This document shows, piece by piece, positions 14,260 to 23,637 of a DNA stretch of 40,276 bases. Position numbers and translations under genes: made by a program. The stretch spans positions 1-40,276 of the forward strand of contig NZ_JAENRR010000046.1 of NCBI RefSeq assembly GCF_016612505.1, in the 5' to 3' direction. How positions within the stretch are numbered: position 1 is the stretch's first letter; each line of letters begins with the position of its first letter. Under the pieces are notes generated by a model. The model was given only the letters and a program-made list of their open reading frames with translations, was not told where the DNA came from and ran no database searches. Source of the stretch: Carboxylicivirga marina (lineage in GTDB: Bacteria > Bacteroidota > Bacteroidia > Bacteroidales > Marinilabiliaceae).

Positions 14260-15632
14260 GATGAAAGCTTATTTGCAATGATGCTGGCTTGCTTAATTCT
14301 ATCAGCCATTCCAATGCCATCGCGCAGGTTACCGGCAATTATTAAGCCGGGATATTGCTCTTGAACGGCATCAATAGTTTCAAATCGTTCATTGGAGTTA
14401 ACACCATATTGTGGAATGGCGTGTGAATAACGCTTTATCTTCACCAATGACGGATTATAATCCGATACTTTCATCAGGTCTTTGAATTCGCGCTCCAATA
14501 CCTTAATCAGGTCCTTGTCATTTAAATCGCACAAGTGCTCATTTCTTATGCCACCCATAAAAATGGTTAGCAAAGCACCTCCTTTGGGCGCCCTGTTTTT
14601 AAACAGCGACGACATAAATAACACACCCAATAAATCTCTTTTTTCTTTGTGCGGAATTAATCCACCAAAGCCATCTAATTCACGTCCTTCCCATTGGTCA
14701 AAGCCTAACGACACTTCTACCACACGCGCGTATTTTAAATTAGTGAGATGTTGCATCTCTTTTGTGGCAATGAATGGCAGTGTATCTTTAAGTCCCACCG
14801 AACCAAAAGTAGTCACCAGCTTATCGCAGTAGATTACATTCATTTCATCACCAAGCTCATAACTCACTTTAAAACCAGCCTCCTGCTTTTCAACAGTGAT
14901 ATTTGCACAAGCAAAATCAAAATGCTTCTCATCTGCACTTTTCAATAAAGCATTGGTTAATCCGCTTAATCCACCTTCAATGGAAAATACTGCGCGGTCG
15001 GTTCGTTTTTCCAATTCTGATTTCGGCTCCTTGGCTTTTTTACGTGCACCGCCAATAAAACTGCCATACTTTTGTTCCAGGTTATAGAGCTTGGGCATGG
15101 CATGACGTGTAACCAACTGAGCCGGATCACCTGCATAAATTCCTAAGATAAAAGGATCAATGGCATAATCGAGAAAGCTGTTACCCATGCGACGCTTCAC
15201 CAACTCGGCCAATGTTTCATCCGGGTTGTTTCCTTTTTTCCGGAATGGTTCGCCCAGAATCCTGAACTTATCCTTAAGAGTGAATAATGGTGTTGATATA
15301 GCCGACAGCGGACTGTGTGGCAAGGCATGCCATTCGCCATTTTTTAATACATAGCGAATTTTAACCAGGTCATTGCCTTTCTCAATTTTGATAGCATCAC
15401 CCAGGTCATCGAACAAAGCCACAACCTCAGGATGCGATATAATGCCTGAGTTAGGGCCTGACTCAAACACAAAACCCTTTTCTGATTGGGTATTGACCAC
15501 ACCTCCATGGCGTTCAAGTTTTTCAAGTACCTTAAAGTTGGCACCTCTTTTATTAAGATGATGCGCCAGTGTTAATCCGGTAACGCCAGCTCCAAGTATC
15601 ACTACCGGATAGTGTTCATTACTCATTAACAA
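14256..15632 (-). CDS. hemG: Protoporphyrinogen IX oxidase, FAD-dependent (HemY type)
   Basis: A 458-residue flavoprotein that oxidises protoporphyrinogen IX to protoporphyrin IX, the step before iron insertion. VVILGAGVTGLTLAHHLNKR (9-28) is the dinucleotide-binding fold for FAD, followed by the EK acidic end of the second strand. The C-terminal region IIAGNLRDGIGMADRIKQAS is the second flavin-binding motif. Length and motifs match the oxygen-dependent HemY/PPOX family, not the flavodoxin-like E. coli HemG or the membrane HemJ; Bacteroidota annotations often use the symbol hemG for it, and hemY would be equally proper. It overlaps ferrochelatase by 14 bp upstream and the 147-aa membrane gene by 4 bp downstream, so the last two enzymes of the pathway are made together. 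Confidence 0.94.
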   Translation of the reverse strand: MLMSNEHYPVVILGAGVTGLTLAHHLNKRGANFKVLEKLERHGGVVNTQSEKGFVFESGPNSGIISHPEVVALFDDLGDAIKIEKGNDLVKIRYVLKNGEWHALPHSPLSAISTPLFTLKDKFRILGEPFRKKGNNPDETLAELVKRRMGNSFLDYAIDPFILGIYAGDPAQLVTRHAMPKLYNLEQKYGSFIGGARKKAKEPKSELEKRTDRAVFSIEGGLSGLTNALLKSADEKHFDFACANITVEKQEAGFKVSYELGDEMNVIYCDKLVTTFGSVGLKDTLPFIATKEMQHLTNLKYARVVEVSLGFDQWEGRELDGFGGLIPHKEKRDLLGVLFMSSLFKNRAPKGGALLTIFMGGIRNEHLCDLNDKDLIKVLEREFKDLMKVSDYNPSLVKIKRYSHAIPQYGVNSNERFETIDAVQEQYPGLIIAGNLRDGIGMADRIKQASIIANKLSS

Positions 15633-16536
15633 TGTTTTTTAAAGTTTCAATAAACAAAGGATGGGCAACCGGAATTTCAACTCGTGAAATGTGTTCCATC
15701 CGATCATCTTTTTTATAAATATCCACCAGTTTAATATTTAAATCATAAACGGTTTCCAGACATTCAGTTGTAAAACTCACCGGAATCAGTACAACGTTCT
15801 TCTCACCTGCACTTACCAATTCCTCAAGGTGTTCATCCGTATCCGGACCTACCCATTTAACAGGTCCCACACGCGACTGAAATGCGACTTCATAAGGCCT
15901 GTTCATAATATCGGCCAAACGTTTTGCCATATGACGCACCGTGTCAGGGTATTTATCGCCTCGCTTAACACCATAAATGGGTATGGCATGTGCGGTAAAC
16001 AATAACAAAGGATTCTCTACTCCTTGCTTAGCGATATGCTCCTCAATCAAAGTTTTCCAGTAATCCAGAAATGTAGGATGTACACTGTAATCGCAAATCT
16101 CACGTATGGAAATACCATTCAATTTTTTACTTGCCTTTTTAACATCAGAAAATACCGATGTAGTAGTCGTGTCGCTGGCCTGCGGGTACATGGTTAGCAC
16201 ATCAATTTCAGTAATGCCATCGTTGTGCATTGCCTGCATTACGTCAGAAATAAAAGGCGGTGTATACGAATAAGCCGTATACACAGGCATCTCAGCACTT
16301 TTAGCTAAGGCTTCTTTTGTAGCCTCGGTATGTTTGATGATGGGTGTTCCACCTATTAACTGGTATTTTTCCCACGAGGCCGGATGACGCTTTTTAGCAA
16401 TCATTCTGGCCACAAATTGCCTTAATCCAAACGGCAAAGGCAAGATATATTTGTCGCTAAACATGTTTTTAAGAAACAGGTGCATCTGACTCAAGGACTG
16501 AGGTCCACCCATATTAACCAATAAAATACCCTTCAT
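15619..16536 (-). CDS. hemH: Ferrochelatase
   Basis: A 305-residue enzyme that inserts ferrous iron into protoporphyrin IX (protoheme synthase). The start KGILLVNMGGPQS is the family signature. TAHAIPI carries the catalytic histidine (H183), and SFTTECLETVYDL has the conserved glutamates (E258, E261). The family usually has SFHGLP at the histidine, so the AHAIP variant is a local difference. The length is near the compact bacterial form. No cysteine cluster for a 2Fe-2S centre is seen at the C-terminus. It is the first gene after the hemN terminator and has its own 358-bp upstream region with an array of palindromes, so it is likely separately regulated. It overlaps hemG by 14 bp. Confidence 0.95.
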   Translation of the reverse strand: MKGILLVNMGGPQSLSQMHLFLKNMFSDKYILPLPFGLRQFVARMIAKKRHPASWEKYQLIGGTPIIKHTEATKEALAKSAEMPVYTAYSYTPPFISDVMQAMHNDGITEIDVLTMYPQASDTTTTSVFSDVKKASKKLNGISIREICDYSVHPTFLDYWKTLIEEHIAKQGVENPLLLFTAHAIPIYGVKRGDKYPDTVRHMAKRLADIMNRPYEVAFQSRVGPVKWVGPDTDEHLEELVSAGEKNVVLIPVSFTTECLETVYDLNIKLVDIYKKDDRMEHISRVEIPVAHPLFIETLKNIVNE

Positions 16537-16738
16537 AAAAAACGTGCGATTTAGTTATTCTTTTTCTTCAAAAGATTAAACACCAAGATAAGCAGAATGG
16601 TTGAGAATTAAGTGAAATAAATTACAGCATTTAACAGGCATACTAATTGAACAAGCGCATCTTCCGCTACAACAATATAGTTACCTGGCATTCACACCAA
16701 TACGAACGAATCACTTTTATTACATATGACCGTCTAAT

Positions 16739-16816
16739 TTGTCATGCATGACAAATCAATTTTACACACGTGACAAATCAGTTTTACACGTGTGACAAAA
16801 CCATCCAACATGCATG
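16739..16816. promoter_or_regulatory. Array of four palindromes upstream of hemH
   Basis: TTGTCATGCATGACAA (16739-16754) is a perfect 16-bp palindrome. Three relatives follow, centred at about 16769, 16789 and 16812: TTACACACGTGACAA, TTTTACACGTGTGACAAAA and ACATGCATGATAA. Centre spacings are 23, 20 and 23 bp, that is about two helical turns, and the linkers repeat ACAAATCA. The TTGTC-N6-GACAA form resembles sites of CRP/FNR-family regulators. The array sits about 200-280 bp upstream of the hemH start and after the hemN terminator, so it is the obvious control region of the hemH-hemG operon. The rest of the gap (16537-16738) shows no gene. Confidence 0.65.
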
Positions 16817-16843
16817 ATAAAATATTACACTCATTTATTCCAA

Positions 16844-16870
16844 CAAAAAAACTCCCCACAAATGGAGAGT
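16844..16870 (-). terminator. Terminator of hemN
   Basis: On the minus strand ACTCTCC (16870-16864), a seven-base loop and GGGGAGT (16857-16851) are followed by a run of T (16850-16844). It lies about 25 bp after the hemN stop codon and separates the hemA-to-hemN operon from hemH. Confidence 0.75.
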
Positions 16871-16894
16871 TCCTTTTATATCTTTCTTAAACAT

Positions 16895-18274
16895 TTAAAC
16901 CGTCTTCGAATACTGTCCTTTACCCTTTTTCAAAGCCGGGTCAAAGGCCATAGCAATATTACGGATAACATAACGTCCCTGCCCCAGCACAGTGAATGCA
17001 TCATTTTCGATATTAAGCAAACCATCATCCATAAAAGACTGAACTTTTTCTTCGGCAAACTCAACGGCTGCATATACTTTATCAACATCAACATTAAAAT
17101 CAGATGCTATTTGCTTAAAGTCAGCGTAGTAATTACACATTAACTCGTTAATAACCTGACGAATAATCTGCTCTTCCTGACTAAGACGATAGCCACGAAC
17201 AACAGCACGCCCACCTGACTCCACACGTTCCATGTATTTTTTTATGGTTTTTTCGTTTTGGCTGTAGGCATTAAAAAGCTGACTAATGCTCGATGTACCA
17301 AAACCATAAACCTGCCCAGTTGTTTCGCGTGTGCAATAGCCCTGGAAGTTGCGGTGCAACTTTTTCTCATCTAAAGCAATGGCAAATTCATCATCAGGAC
17401 GCGCAAAGTGATCCATTCCGATGGCTACATAACCCGCCTCAATGGCCATATTGTAGGCATCTTCCAACATCGATATTTTCTCATCGGGCGTTGGTAAACC
17501 ATATTGCTCTAACATGCGCTGGCGTGAGATGACTTGTGGAATATGGGCATAAGAGAAGGTCACTAATCGATCGGGATTAGCGGCCAAAGCTTCGGCAACT
17601 GTTTCCTTAAAACTTTCCTGTGTCTGGAATGGTAAACCATATACTAAATCAAGGTTGATACCAGTGAATCCTATCTTTCGTAAGTAAACAACCATTTCGT
17701 CAACTGGCACTTTAGCCGGACGACGATTGATGGCCGTTAAAACTTCTTTCTTAAAATCCTGAATACCAAGGCTGATTCGATTAAAGCCCATGTCGCGTAG
17801 CTGGTCAACCATATCGTAATCCAGGTAAGCCGGACTGCATTCCATGGCCATCTCATACTCATCGGCAAAGTTAAAGTTGGCTTTAATGGTATTGGTTACC
17901 TTACGTATTAAATCGGCTGAGATAGCATTTGGTGTTCCTCCACCCCAGTGAACCTGTGTTAATTTGCGTTCTTTAGATACATCTTGCGATACCAATTCAA
18001 TTTCTTCAATCAGTACATCTACATACTTTTCGATGGTGCTTTGTCCCATACCAGTATATGTGGTACATCCACAAAAAGTACATAACTGCGGACAAAAAGG
18101 GATGTGTACATAAACTGACACATTCTCTGGTTTTTCATCATTTGATAGAATCACACTCTCCTTGTAATTCTCATTCCCATACTCCTCATGAAAAAATGTA
18201 GCAGGCGGATAACTGGTGTAGCGTGGCCCGGCAATATTGTATTTTTCCAATAGGTTTCTATCAAATTGTAACAT
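16895..18274 (-). CDS. hemN: Oxygen-independent coproporphyrinogen III dehydrogenase
   Basis: A 459-residue radical-SAM enzyme that decarboxylates coproporphyrinogen III to protoporphyrinogen IX without oxygen. HIPFCPQLCTFCGC supplies C61, C65 and C68 for the 4Fe-4S cluster, and C70 is the extra HemN cysteine. The N-terminal KYNIAGPRYTSYPPA is the HemN-specific lead, which distinguishes it from HemW. VHWGGGTPNAIS is the SAM-binding GGGTP motif, and the C-terminal domain (about 370-459) is the HemN type. Its presence with an oxygen-using HemG type oxidase suits a facultative or microaerobic organism. It is the last gene of the hemA operon, 110 bp after hemE, and is followed by a terminator. 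Confidence 0.96.
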   Translation of the reverse strand: MLQFDRNLLEKYNIAGPRYTSYPPATFFHEEYGNENYKESVILSNDEKPENVSVYVHIPFCPQLCTFCGCTTYTGMGQSTIEKYVDVLIEEIELVSQDVSKERKLTQVHWGGGTPNAISADLIRKVTNTIKANFNFADEYEMAMECSPAYLDYDMVDQLRDMGFNRISLGIQDFKKEVLTAINRRPAKVPVDEMVVYLRKIGFTGINLDLVYGLPFQTQESFKETVAEALAANPDRLVTFSYAHIPQVISRQRMLEQYGLPTPDEKISMLEDAYNMAIEAGYVAIGMDHFARPDDEFAIALDEKKLHRNFQGYCTRETTGQVYGFGTSSISQLFNAYSQNEKTIKKYMERVESGGRAVVRGYRLSQEEQIIRQVINELMCNYYADFKQIASDFNVDVDKVYAAVEFAEEKVQSFMDDGLLNIENDAFTVLGQGRYVIRNIAMAFDPALKKGKGQYSKTV

Positions 18275-18384
18275 AAATCTAAATGATTAATTGTTAATGA
18301 TTAGAGGTTAATTGCTATTAATGAAACAACAAATGAAGTGTTTTGCTCACTCACATTGATAATTTTACCATTAACCATTATTAA

Positions 18385-19419
18385 TTATTTTCTTCCCCAG
18401 TCAACAGATTTAACCCAGTCGATTACAAACTTCACATTTTCAACTGGTAAGTCGGGCAATATGCCATGACCCAGATTAAATATCCACTTCTGGTTATCGC
18501 GACCAAATGGCAGGTATTTCTCATTCAATACCTTTTCAATCTCTGGTTGAGAAGCATACAGTAAACGTGGGTCAAGATTACCCTGTAGCCCCACTTCAGG
18601 GTCAACAATATCGCGTGCATGCTGGAGGCTCATTCGCCAGTCGATGCCCACAAAATCGGCCACTTCTTTATCAATAGCTTTAATGCCATTGCCCAAATCT
18701 TTTGGGAAATAGATGGTTGGCACGCCAGCATCGCGCACCGCATTTAATATCTTTTTAGAAGCCGGTAAGAATAACTCCAAATACAGATCCTCTGGAATCA
18801 AGCCACCATAGGTTTCAAACAACTGGAAAGCCTGCACGCCATGTTTCACCTGCGTTAAAGCATACTCAATGGACACTTCAGCCAAGGCGTCAATAATCTG
18901 CTCACTCGCCTTACGGTTTTTATACAAAAACTCTGTGGCATTCTTAAACGTGATGTCACGCACATTATCACGGAACATAAAACAGAAGGTCGTTAACAAG
19001 CCCCCGCAGAATCCGATTAATGGTTTTCCTTCGGCACGTGTTTCGATGATTTTATCGATGGCCCCATATACATGATCCAACTTGCTCATGTCGCGCTTAA
19101 GCTGAGCGACCGGATCATCAAACGTGTGTAAGGGAGCTCCAAATTCAGGCCCGGCATCGGTAAATTTCAATGACATACCCAATGCCTCAGGCACCACCAA
19201 AATATCAGAAAATAAGATAGCTGCATCAACACCTAAATCATAAATTGGCATCCATGTTACCTCAGCTGCCAGCTTTGGGTCTTCCATCAACTCAGAAAAC
19301 GTGTAATTCTCTTTTAACGCCCTGTAGTTTGGTAAAACTCTTCCTGCCTGACGCATAAACCACACTGGTGGACGTTCAGTTTTTTTCCCGTGTATTGTAT
19401 CTAGAAATATGTTATTCAT
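18385..19419 (-). CDS. hemE: Uroporphyrinogen decarboxylase
   Basis: A 344-residue enzyme that removes four carboxyls from uroporphyrinogen III to give coproporphyrinogen III. RPPVWFMRQAGRVLPNYR (16-33) is the family signature with the substrate-binding arginines R24 and R27 (approximate numbering), and LFSDILVVPEALG (70-82) holds the key aspartate D72. The length is the usual one and no part is missing. About 100 bp separate it from hemL, and the spacer contains a long inverted repeat (19447-19506). Confidence 0.96.
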   Translation of the reverse strand: MNNIFLDTIHGKKTERPPVWFMRQAGRVLPNYRALKENYTFSELMEDPKLAAEVTWMPIYDLGVDAAILFSDILVVPEALGMSLKFTDAGPEFGAPLHTFDDPVAQLKRDMSKLDHVYGAIDKIIETRAEGKPLIGFCGGLLTTFCFMFRDNVRDITFKNATEFLYKNRKASEQIIDALAEVSIEYALTQVKHGVQAFQLFETYGGLIPEDLYLELFLPASKKILNAVRDAGVPTIYFPKDLGNGIKAIDKEVADFVGIDWRMSLQHARDIVDPEVGLQGNLDPRLLYASQPEIEKVLNEKYLPFGRDNQKWIFNLGHGILPDLPVENVKFVIDWVKSVDWGRK

Positions 19420-19446
19420 TTAAATAGTATCAAGAAGTTAGAGATG

Positions 19447-19506
19447 AGTATCAAGACTGATTACTGCTTGCGTAAAGACAGCTATTCTATCTTTTGTCTT
19501 GATACT
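19447..19506. promoter_or_regulatory. Inverted repeat between hemL and hemE
   Basis: AGTATCAAGAC (19447-19457) and GTCTTGATACT (19496-19506) are perfect mirror copies 38 bases apart, and a further AGTATCAAGA-like direct copy lies near 19427. It can form a hairpin in the leader of hemE and may act as a processing or attenuation point in the operon. It may equally be a member of the dispersed intergenic repeats of the phylum. Confidence 0.45.
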
Positions 19507-19519
19507 ATTGTCTTATGTC

Positions 19520-20812
19520 TTATTTAACTGCTTCTAAAGCTTTTCTGTTTCCTTTGATTAATTTCTCCAAATCTTTTTCGGTGTGAGCCATAGAGATAAA
19601 CAAGCACTCAAACTGCGATGGCGCAATGTATAATCCGTTCTCAACCGCATTTTTAAAGTACTCGGCATACTTACCGGTATCCGATGTCATAGCTTCGTCA
19701 AAAGAAGTAACTTGCTCGGATGCTGTAAAGAAAGCCGTCATCATTGAACCAACTCGGTTAAGTACTACATTCATGCCCAATTCCTTAGCATTTAATCGGA
19801 AGCCTGCTTCAACAAAAGCTGCTTTTTTCTCTAAGTCTTCGTAGGCATTTGGTGTCTCATCCAACTTCTTTAAAGCCGTTAGACCAGCTGCCATTGCCAA
19901 TGGATTACCCGACAAGGTACCAGCCTGATAAACGGGACCAAGTGGCGCCAGCATATCCATAATTTCTTTGCGACCACCATATGCTCCTACCGGAAGACCA
20001 CCACCAATGATTTTACCCAAAGTTGTTAAATCGGGCATTACACCAAAATACTCCTGAGCACCACCTTTTGCCAGGCGAAAACCAGTAATCACCTCATCAA
20101 AAATTAATAAGGATCCATTATCTTTTGTTAATTCTCTTAATCCTTCCAGGAATCCTTTTGTTGGTGGCACAACGCCCATATTACCTGCAACAGGCTCAAC
20201 AATGACTGCAGCAATCTGATCTTTGTTTTCGGCAAATAACTTAGCAACAGACTCCAGATTATTGTAATCAGCCGTTAATGTATCCTTAGCCGTGCTTTTT
20301 GTCACACCCGGACTATCAGGCAACCCAAGTGTAATGGCACCTGAACCTGCTTTAATTAAGAAGCTGTCGCCATGGCCATGGTAGCATCCTGCAAATTTGA
20401 TGATAAGTTCACGATTGGTATAACCGCGTGCTAAACGAATGGCGCTCATTGTTGCTTCTGTACCCGAATTCACCATACGTACTTTTTCAACCGATGGCAC
20501 CATCTTAACGATTTGCTCAGCCATTTCGGTTTCAATCTCAGTAGGCGCACCATAGCTTGTGCCATTAGCTGCTGCATCAGCTACAGCCTTTAATACATCA
20601 TCATGAGCATGCCCCAAAATAAGCGGACCCCATGAAGCTACAAAATCGGTGTACTCATTATTATCAATATCCCAAATGGTCGTTCCTTTGGCTTTCTTCA
20701 CAAATATTGGGTCGATGCCTACGCTTTTAAAAGCTCGTACCGGTGAATTAACACCTCCAGGAATCACTTCCTGTGCTTGCTTGAAGGCGCTTTTGCTATT
20801 ATTGTTGTTCAT
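19520..20812 (-). CDS. hemL: Glutamate-1-semialdehyde 2,1-aminomutase
   Basis: A 430-residue PLP enzyme that converts glutamate-1-semialdehyde to 5-aminolevulinate, the second step of the C5 pathway. K267 in [17 protein letters not shown] binds PLP, D239 in [11 protein letters not shown] contacts the cofactor ring, and [15 protein letters not shown] is the phosphate-binding loop. The N-terminal [15 protein letters not shown] is diagnostic for HemL over other class-III aminotransferases. It needs no partner other than the HemA product, and both genes are in the same operon. Confidence 0.97.
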   Translation of the reverse strand: MNNNNSKSAFKQAQEVIPGGVNSPVRAFKSVGIDPIFVKKAKGTTIWDIDNNEYTDFVASWGPLILGHAHDDVLKAVADAAANGTSYGAPTEIETEMAEQIVKMVPSVEKVRMVNSGTEATMSAIRLARGYTNRELIIKFAGCYHGHGDSFLIKAGSGAITLGLPDSPGVTKSTAKDTLTADYNNLESVAKLFAENKDQIAAVIVEPVAGNMGVVPPTKGFLEGLRELTKDNGSLLIFDEVITGFRLAKGGAQEYFGVMPDLTTLGKIIGGGLPVGAYGGRKEIMDMLAPLGPVYQAGTLSGNPLAMAAGLTALKKLDETPNAYEDLEKKAAFVEAGFRLNAKELGMNVVLNRVGSMMTAFFTASEQVTSFDEAMTSDTGKYAEYFKNAVENGLYIAPSQFECLFISMAHTEKDLEKLIKGNRKALEAVK

Positions 20813-20890
20813 TTTTTGTAGATGTAAGATTTACAGACAAAAGACATTAGACGATTTACAGCTTGTAAAAAATCATTTCAAATCTTGTGT

Positions 20891-21871
20891 CTATTTTGTT
20901 CCGTTTAAAATATCTGCAGCATCCAGTGCATGATAAGTGATAATGATATCAGCACCTGCTCTTTTGATAGACAGTAAAACTTCCATCATCACACGCTTTT
21001 CATCAATCCAATCTTTTTCTCCAGCTGCTTTTACCATACTAAACTCACCACTTACATTGTAAGCAGCCGTTGGCATTTCAAATTCGTTTTTGGTACGATA
21101 GATAATATCCAGATAGCTTAATGCTGGTTTTACCATTACGATATCAGCACCTTCTTCAATGTCAGATGCTATCTCGCGCATCGCTTCATCTGAATTAGCT
21201 GGATTCATTTGGTAAGTACTGCGGTCGCCAAACTGCGGTGCACTCTCGGCCGCCTCACGGAAAGGACCATAAAAACCTGATGCATACTTGGCAGCATACG
21301 ACATGATTGGAATCTTCTCATATCCGGCCAAGTCCAATGCTTCACGGATGCGTAACACACGCCCATCCATCATATCGCTCGGCGCAATGATATCGGCACC
21401 TGCTTCGGCTAACGAAACTGACTGATCAGCTAATGTCTTAAGTGTGCTATCGTTATCCACATCATTGTCGATAATGGTGCCACAATGCCCATGAGTAGTA
21501 TATTCACAGTTACACACATCAGCTACAATCATAATGTCATCAACTTCAGATTTAATGGCACGAATAGCCTTTTGAACGATACCATCGCTCTGACAAGCTA
21601 CATGTCCGTGCTCATCTTTACTTTCAGGTATACCAAAAAGCAACACGCTTTTCACGCCTTTAGAAACAGCCAGTTTACATTCTTCAACCAACACATCAAC
21701 CGACATTTGGTAGTTACCCGGCATGGAACTAATGGGATTTTTCACACCCGATCCCGGACAAACAAATAATGGATATACCAAATCTTCAACACGCAAGTGT
21801 GTTTCGGTAACCATATTTCGTAATACTTTATTATATCTTAAACGTCGTAGTCGCGTTTCAGGAAATGCCAT
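20891..21871 (-). CDS. hemB: Porphobilinogen synthase (ALA dehydratase)
   Basis: A 326-residue enzyme that condenses two aminolevulinates to porphobilinogen. The Schiff-base lysines are K195 ([14 protein letters not shown]) and K248 ([11 protein letters not shown]). The cysteines C120, C122 and C130 ([16 protein letters not shown]) form the zinc site, so it belongs to the zinc-dependent class rather than the magnesium-only one. It acts as an octamer in characterised homologues. The gene follows hemD by 17 bp and is 78 bp from hemL. Confidence 0.97.
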   Translation of the reverse strand: MAFPETRLRRLRYNKVLRNMVTETHLRVEDLVYPLFVCPGSGVKNPISSMPGNYQMSVDVLVEECKLAVSKGVKSVLLFGIPESKDEHGHVACQSDGIVQKAIRAIKSEVDDIMIVADVCNCEYTTHGHCGTIIDNDVDNDSTLKTLADQSVSLAEAGADIIAPSDMMDGRVLRIREALDLAGYEKIPIMSYAAKYASGFYGPFREAAESAPQFGDRSTYQMNPANSDEAMREIASDIEEGADIVMVKPALSYLDIIYRTKNEFEMPTAAYNVSGEFSMVKAAGEKDWIDEKRVMMEVLLSIKRAGADIIITYHALDAADILNGTK

Positions 21872-21888
21872 AATTATTGAATTTTAGA

Positions 21889-22641
21889 TTAACGATATTG
21901 AGGTTTTAATTGTAGTTTAATTTCTTGCCAAAGCCCTTCGTAAGTTGATAAACGAGCCACTACAGCAGGTGTTACCTCTTGTTTTTTCATGGCTTTGGTG
22001 GTGGCTGGTCCTATGGAGGCAAAGCCAACTTCATTGTGCAAGAGTTCAGAATATAAATTCATGAAACCGGTAAAGCACGATGGGCTGGTACAAACCACCA
22101 GCATAGGTTTTCCCGACTTCAGAAGTTCGAGAGTTGTATCATTTTGCTTCTCAGCAATAATGGTACGATATACATTGTAACGACTGTAATGGCAAACATC
22201 TCTTAAGCCATCAGCCAGTGTGTTTTCAGCCAACTCACCAAGCATGCCCACCCACTTCTCACCAGGTCTGACATGTGCTTGCTGTAATTCCTTCACTAAA
22301 TCAGAAGCTGTACGACCCCCAGAAACCCACCAGGGCTTCATGCCATGCTTCTCTAATACTTGCGCTGTTTTTTTTCCAATACAGATAAAGCTTTTATCTA
22401 GTACATCGGCAGGCTTTACTTGCTTAAAAAAGTACTCAACGCCACGTTTGCTTGTAAAGATAATGCGACGACTTTCATACAGATTCTTAAGGCAATCATC
22501 ACCCAAATTAAGTTGTTCTGTATCAATCATGGCATCGCACACCACTTTTACTCCCTCATTCATCAGACCTTGATACAGCAAATCGTCGTTACCCAATGGG
22601 TGGGTTAATACAACTGATGTTTGTCGTGAATAAGGGTCCAT
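21889..22641 (-). CDS. hemD: Uroporphyrinogen III synthase
   Basis: A 250-residue enzyme that closes and inverts ring D of hydroxymethylbilane to make uroporphyrinogen III. HemD sequences vary widely and this one is recognised by its two-domain layout: IIFTSKRGVEYFF and FICIGKKTAQVLEKHG in the first half, and VCTSPSCFTGFM and FASIGPATTKAMKK in the second. It lies 1 bp downstream of hemC, the enzyme that provides its unstable substrate, which strongly supports the call. Confidence 0.9.
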   Translation of the reverse strand: MDPYSRQTSVVLTHPLGNDDLLYQGLMNEGVKVVCDAMIDTEQLNLGDDCLKNLYESRRIIFTSKRGVEYFFKQVKPADVLDKSFICIGKKTAQVLEKHGMKPWWVSGGRTASDLVKELQQAHVRPGEKWVGMLGELAENTLADGLRDVCHYSRYNVYRTIIAEKQNDTTLELLKSGKPMLVVCTSPSCFTGFMNLYSELLHNEVGFASIGPATTKAMKKQEVTPAVVARLSTYEGLWQEIKLQLKPQYR

Positions 22642-22642
22642 A

Positions 22643-23581
22643 CTATTGATTATTTAAATTCCTGACTTGATTTAAAATTTCAACACCACCTGCCTGTGCA
22701 ATTTGTTGAGCCAATTTACGACCAATTCCTTCAGCTTCGCAAGCTTTCCCTTTTAATTCGTTTCGTAATTCTTTTGAGCCATCGGGAAGCGCAACCAGTC
22801 CAAGTAGACTTAGCTCTTCTCCATCAATGGAAGCATAGGCACCAATTGGAATCTGACAGCCACCTTCCAGTTCATTTAAGAAGCTGCGTTCGGCAGTAAT
22901 TTGCTGGTAACTTGTTTCACAGTGTAGTTTCTTAACAACAGCATCTATTTCACTATCATTCTCACGAATCTCAATAGCTATTGCTCCCTGACCACAAGCT
23001 GACACAAAATAATCAGGCTCAAAAAGTGAGGTAATCACATCATTATAACCTAAACGAATAAGTCCTGCTCCAGCCATCACCATGGCATCGCAGTGGCCCT
23101 CATTCATTTTTTTTATGCGCGTATCGACATTACCACGAATATCAACCACTTTAACTTTTGGGTTAATACGATGTACTTGTGCTTTACGTCGAAGACTTGA
23201 GGTTGCAACTACATGCTTTTCAGTCATTTCTTCAAGAGCCAAGCCATCTTTACTCACCCAGGCATCTTTAAACTCGGCACGCTTTAAGATGGCGCCTAAC
23301 TGTGCTCCCTCAGGAAATACGGTTGGTAAATCTTTCAGGCTATGCACGCACAAATCAACTTCGCCATTAAACAGAGCTACTTCAAGCTCCTTTGTAAAAA
23401 GGCCTTTATCGCCAATTTTTGAAAGGGCAACATCTAGTATTTTATCTCCTTTTGTAGAGATAATAACGATTTCAAAAGTCTTATCTGGAAAAGCTTCGCC
23501 AAGTTTGGATTTAACCAGGTTTGCTTGATATAAGGCGAGTTTACTTCCTCGTGTTCCTATTCGGATAGTAGATTTATTCAT
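22643..23581 (-). CDS. hemC: Hydroxymethylbilane synthase (porphobilinogen deaminase)
   Basis: A 312-residue enzyme that joins four porphobilinogens into hydroxymethylbilane. C242 in LEGGCQIPIGAYA attaches the dipyrromethane cofactor, D84 in HSLKDLPT is the catalytic aspartate, and IRIGTRGSKLALYQAN at the N-terminus is the family start. The conserved arginines in ATSSLRRKAQ and DIRGNVDTRI hold the chain. It is followed directly by hemD and preceded by hemA at 56 bp. Confidence 0.97.
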   Translation of the reverse strand: MNKSTIRIGTRGSKLALYQANLVKSKLGEAFPDKTFEIVIISTKGDKILDVALSKIGDKGLFTKELEVALFNGEVDLCVHSLKDLPTVFPEGAQLGAILKRAEFKDAWVSKDGLALEEMTEKHVVATSSLRRKAQVHRINPKVKVVDIRGNVDTRIKKMNEGHCDAMVMAGAGLIRLGYNDVITSLFEPDYFVSACGQGAIAIEIRENDSEIDAVVKKLHCETSYQQITAERSFLNELEGGCQIPIGAYASIDGEELSLLGLVALPDGSKELRNELKGKACEAEGIGRKLAQQIAQAGGVEILNQVRNLNNQ

Positions 23582-23637
23582 ATGATTCTTGGAGCTACTA
23601 AATAAAAATACAGATGCTTAACATCTGTATTAAATCT

